The translations under genes and the position numbers were made by a program. A DNA stretch of 64,000 nucleotides from Patagioenas fasciata. Its lineage: Eukaryota > Chordata > Aves > Columbiformes > Columbidae. Positions within the stretch are counted from its first letter, which is position 1. Each line of letters starts with the position of its first letter. Positions 61,236 through 64,000 of this stretch are shown piece by piece. The notes beneath the pieces are model-generated. The model was not told the origin of the DNA and searched no databases. It worked only from the letters and a program-made list of their open reading frames with translations. The DNA lies in contig NC_092560.1 of NCBI RefSeq assembly GCF_037038585.1, positions 59,265,049 to 59,329,048 on the forward strand. The letters run 5' to 3'.

Positions 61236-64000
61236 AAAAAAAAGTAACAAAACTTATGGCCAGATTTTGGCATTTGCAGCATGGAAATGTAAGAAGTCCA
61301 TCTCCTTTCTCATGGTCTCATTCACAGACTGTCCTAATTTTTGGTACTCGGGCTAAATTAAAAAACACATGGTAACAAATCTGCTTTATTTGAGGTGAAG
61401 GCTACTTTTGTACAGTAGTTGTGTATAGTACCTAGTGCACAGGAGCTTGGAAGGACTTGCAGGCATTACCCCAGTACAAAAGTGCTGTCACTGGCTCTGA
61501 CACCCATGTGATGGTATGGAAAGCTCAAGCCTTGCCCAGGACACTCTTCTGCACCAGACATGAAGTGAGGCCTGAGCCATGGGGAAGACCATCACTCTGA
61601 CAGCATGCCACAGACAGCAAAACAGTTAAAATCTTCAGCCTATGGAGTCCTCTGGGCAGCATCATGCCTTCCTTTTTGCCTGAACAGGACTTAGTTATCC
61701 ACACCTGCAGGTGTGTGAGAGCTAGAACAGGGGGATAAAGCTGCCTTTGGCATGAACCCCTCAGTCCCTGAGTTTGGATGAGATGAGAAAAAAGGGACAG
61801 CAGAAGTGGTGAATGAAGAGAAGATAACTGAGAAAAAGTACTGAGGTTGCTGATAGTTAGAGAAGGTATGTGACCAGCTTGGGATAATAATTTTTTTATT
61901 TCCCAGCACTACTTGTCACAGAAGTAAAGGTGTCACTCTAGTTTGTGTATGTCGGCCTGGGGAATGCAATGGTGAGGTTAGATCAAAGCACAGTGAAGAA
62001 AATACGTAGCTGAGATCTGAGACAATGTGAAAAACTATATTTGTGAGATGAGTGGGGCATCAAAGCTGTCACTGCAGGAAGGATAGAGGGAGATTGCAAT
62101 GCAAAAAGAGCAAATTTAAGTGCTCAACAACAGACAATTAAATGGCAACAATAGAAGAAGAAAGTATCTATAAATCCCTTTTGTCCTTATTATGCACAGA
62201 ATAATTGGTAAATATGAATTTGTTTATGAAAGGAAATGCTGGAATATAAATACCTGTGGCCAGAAGACAGGTTAGAGTATGCCAAAACCAAGCTCTAGTA
62301 TGCTGTTCCAAACAGTTCAGTCACAAAACTAGACCTGGGTTAACCTAAATGTTAATGCATGTACTTAGGCATCTGAGCACACCTTGTATTTTGTAGACTT
62401 ATAAAGTTAATTCCATTAAATTAAAGATAGTTATGAAAAATTATATGCTGGAGGGCAAGACGTAACTAATACTGAGATCTTATCCTATACTTGTCTGTGG
62501 CAACAGCACAGATTTAAAAAAGAAATCAAGTAAAGGGGAGCCTGTACAAAACCATGGAAAAATTAGTCTCAGTTCGCATATCTTCTGGAAAAATTATCAC
62601 TGTGATGTTTCAAGATTAATTAGAGGTCTGACTCTGCTTTTAAGATAGAAAGCCAAATATCAATAAAACAATAAGCATTGTATGTAATGTGATTACCTCA
62701 AACAGTCACAACTACTGTAATGTCCTGAGAGGTCTCTCTGGATCTCTGGTGCCCATCCTACTGGACATATAAACCATCTGCAACTGTAGCTAATAGCGTA
62801 GGCTTGGGCACCAGTACCTCCTCCATACTGATTTATGGGCCAAAGAAGTGTTGCCTAAAAACTTGGGGAAATAAAGCCTCCCAGAGAGGACAATAGGTTT
62901 TCTTTACAAAACATATGTGCTGAATTTCCATGTTTTTGCTCTTCTCCGTTGGTTTCACTCAAGATGTATTGCAAATTAATCACTTTTTCATTTTTCACAT
63001 ATGAATATCACCCATCCTGGAAAATATTCTCTCCTAGATTTCATGAAATAACAAAATAACAATGTGCTTTTGCTTTAATTCAAGAGAGGGTGAGGGGAAG
63101 GAGAAGCAAAAAGAAACCTTACTTGAAAATGACTGACTTGTGCCAAACAGACTGGATCTGCATTAGCAATACCCTTGCTTCAGGCTATTTGGATGTATCT
63201 ACAGTTTTGATTCAGACCATTAGAGAGACAGAACCCAACTGTAAAACTCTAAGTGAGATCTGAGCAATGCCTAGATTGTATTTGGATACAGAGTTTTGGC
63301 TGACCTATTTAAAGGATGATGTTGTGCAAGCGATTACTCCATAATCCAGGCAAGTGCCAAGACATATTTAAAAGGAAAAAATAGCCAAGACCTAAAAGTT
63401 GTTGCTAATGTGCAAGATCTGTTATTTCTTTTTGTTGTTGTTGTTTGTTTGTTTTCCATAAAGACTGGGGGGGTGAGATGGGAGTGGGAGAAGGGTTATA
63501 TACCACATTGTAGAATTTTGCAGGTAACTCTCTGCAGAAGTTACCATTTCTCCTAGAAAAAAACAGCATTCAAATTAGAAGGGTGCAATTTAGGATTATT
63601 TCTGTAAAACAAGACAGATTAACTCTAGTTCTGAAACAAATGTGATGGTTTCTTTTCCAGTAAGCTGGAAAAACCTTGTTAGCTACTGCCTAGTGATCTC
63701 TTTGGGCAACTTAATTTTACAGAGGATCAAAACCATGATCCACTCCCAGGGCTGCGCTTAATCTCTCTTTTCAGTACACCTCTTGGTCTCTGCACAAAAC
63801 CCAAGAGGGTTCAGTCTCTGTCATTGTAGTTGTTACGTTCCACTAAACCAGTGGATCAAAACTCAAGTACTGTAAGAAATCCTGGATTGCATTAGCACAG
63901 GATGATAAGTTAGCAAAGAAGAGGCATCATCTGAACACTGGAAAGGGAATCAGGATTTTAATCTGCCTTCTGCTAATTATTTCTTTCTGGCTTGGAGGAG
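61236..64000. other. Noncoding stretch to window end, nothing recognised
   Basis: AT-rich sequence with short frames only (61691-61909 minus, 72 codons, no domain) and a TTG/TTTG run at about 63426-63455. No gene or repeat family is recognised. Confidence 0.6.

Noticed and set aside
1..64000. CRISPR arrays, bacterial operons, rRNA or tRNA genes
   Set aside because: No regularly spaced direct repeats with unique spacers, no Shine-Dalgarno-linked gene chains, and no cloverleaf with A- and B-box words that I could see. A tRNA or Rfam scan was not possible here.

Overview
The window looks like vertebrate nuclear DNA, most likely from a bird and probably a neoavian one. It is AT-rich, has no bacterial gene layout, and carries chicken-repeat-1 (CR1) LINE fragments, an ERVL-type solo LTR of the kind common in bird genomes, very old MIR/CORE-SINE-like relics and many T-rich, GT-rich and pentanucleotide simple repeats. 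The species assignment is inference from repeat content; no gene names it.

I recognise no host protein-coding gene. Open frames are short (164 codons at most), lack family motifs, and the longest are either simple repeats read as protein or pieces of CR1 reverse transcriptase. The window is best read as intergenic or deep intronic sequence. Four places have a plausible but unproven exon shape: 7912-8223 (+), 9674-9833 (+), 28958-29214 (+) and 46685-47166 (-). In the last, two open blocks are joined in phase by a possible 79-nt intron.

Layout: 1-5500 is plain AT-rich sequence with one perfect 33-bp tandem duplication (2128-2193). 5.5-14.3 kb holds MIR-like relics (5548-5660, 6805-6882, 11950-12072, 12815-12952), two exon-like islands and an old CR1 (13746-14330). 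15319-15548 is a perfect array of 46 TTCCC units. 17-21.5 kb has several simple repeats. 21490-21882 is a CR1 copy with a large internal deletion. 24158-24218 is a 31-bp duplication. 28-34 kb is largely unique AT-rich sequence with some candidate regulatory stretches. 36079-36116 is a strong inverted repeat. 37632-38373 is a complete solo LTR with its 5-bp target duplication still visible. 46.2-47.2 kb combines a hAT-like end, a run of 20 G and the candidate spliced frame. 58007-58400 is a younger CR1 3' end with its coding frame still open. 61096-61235 is a probable ancient LINE/SINE tail. The remaining sequence shows nothing I can name.

No genes can be said to work together. The history visible here is one of successive insertions: very old SINE/LINE relics, then CR1, then an ERVL provirus that recombined to a solo LTR, with microsatellite growth on top. 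All repeat family calls come from recognising consensus-like motifs by eye, not from a database search.
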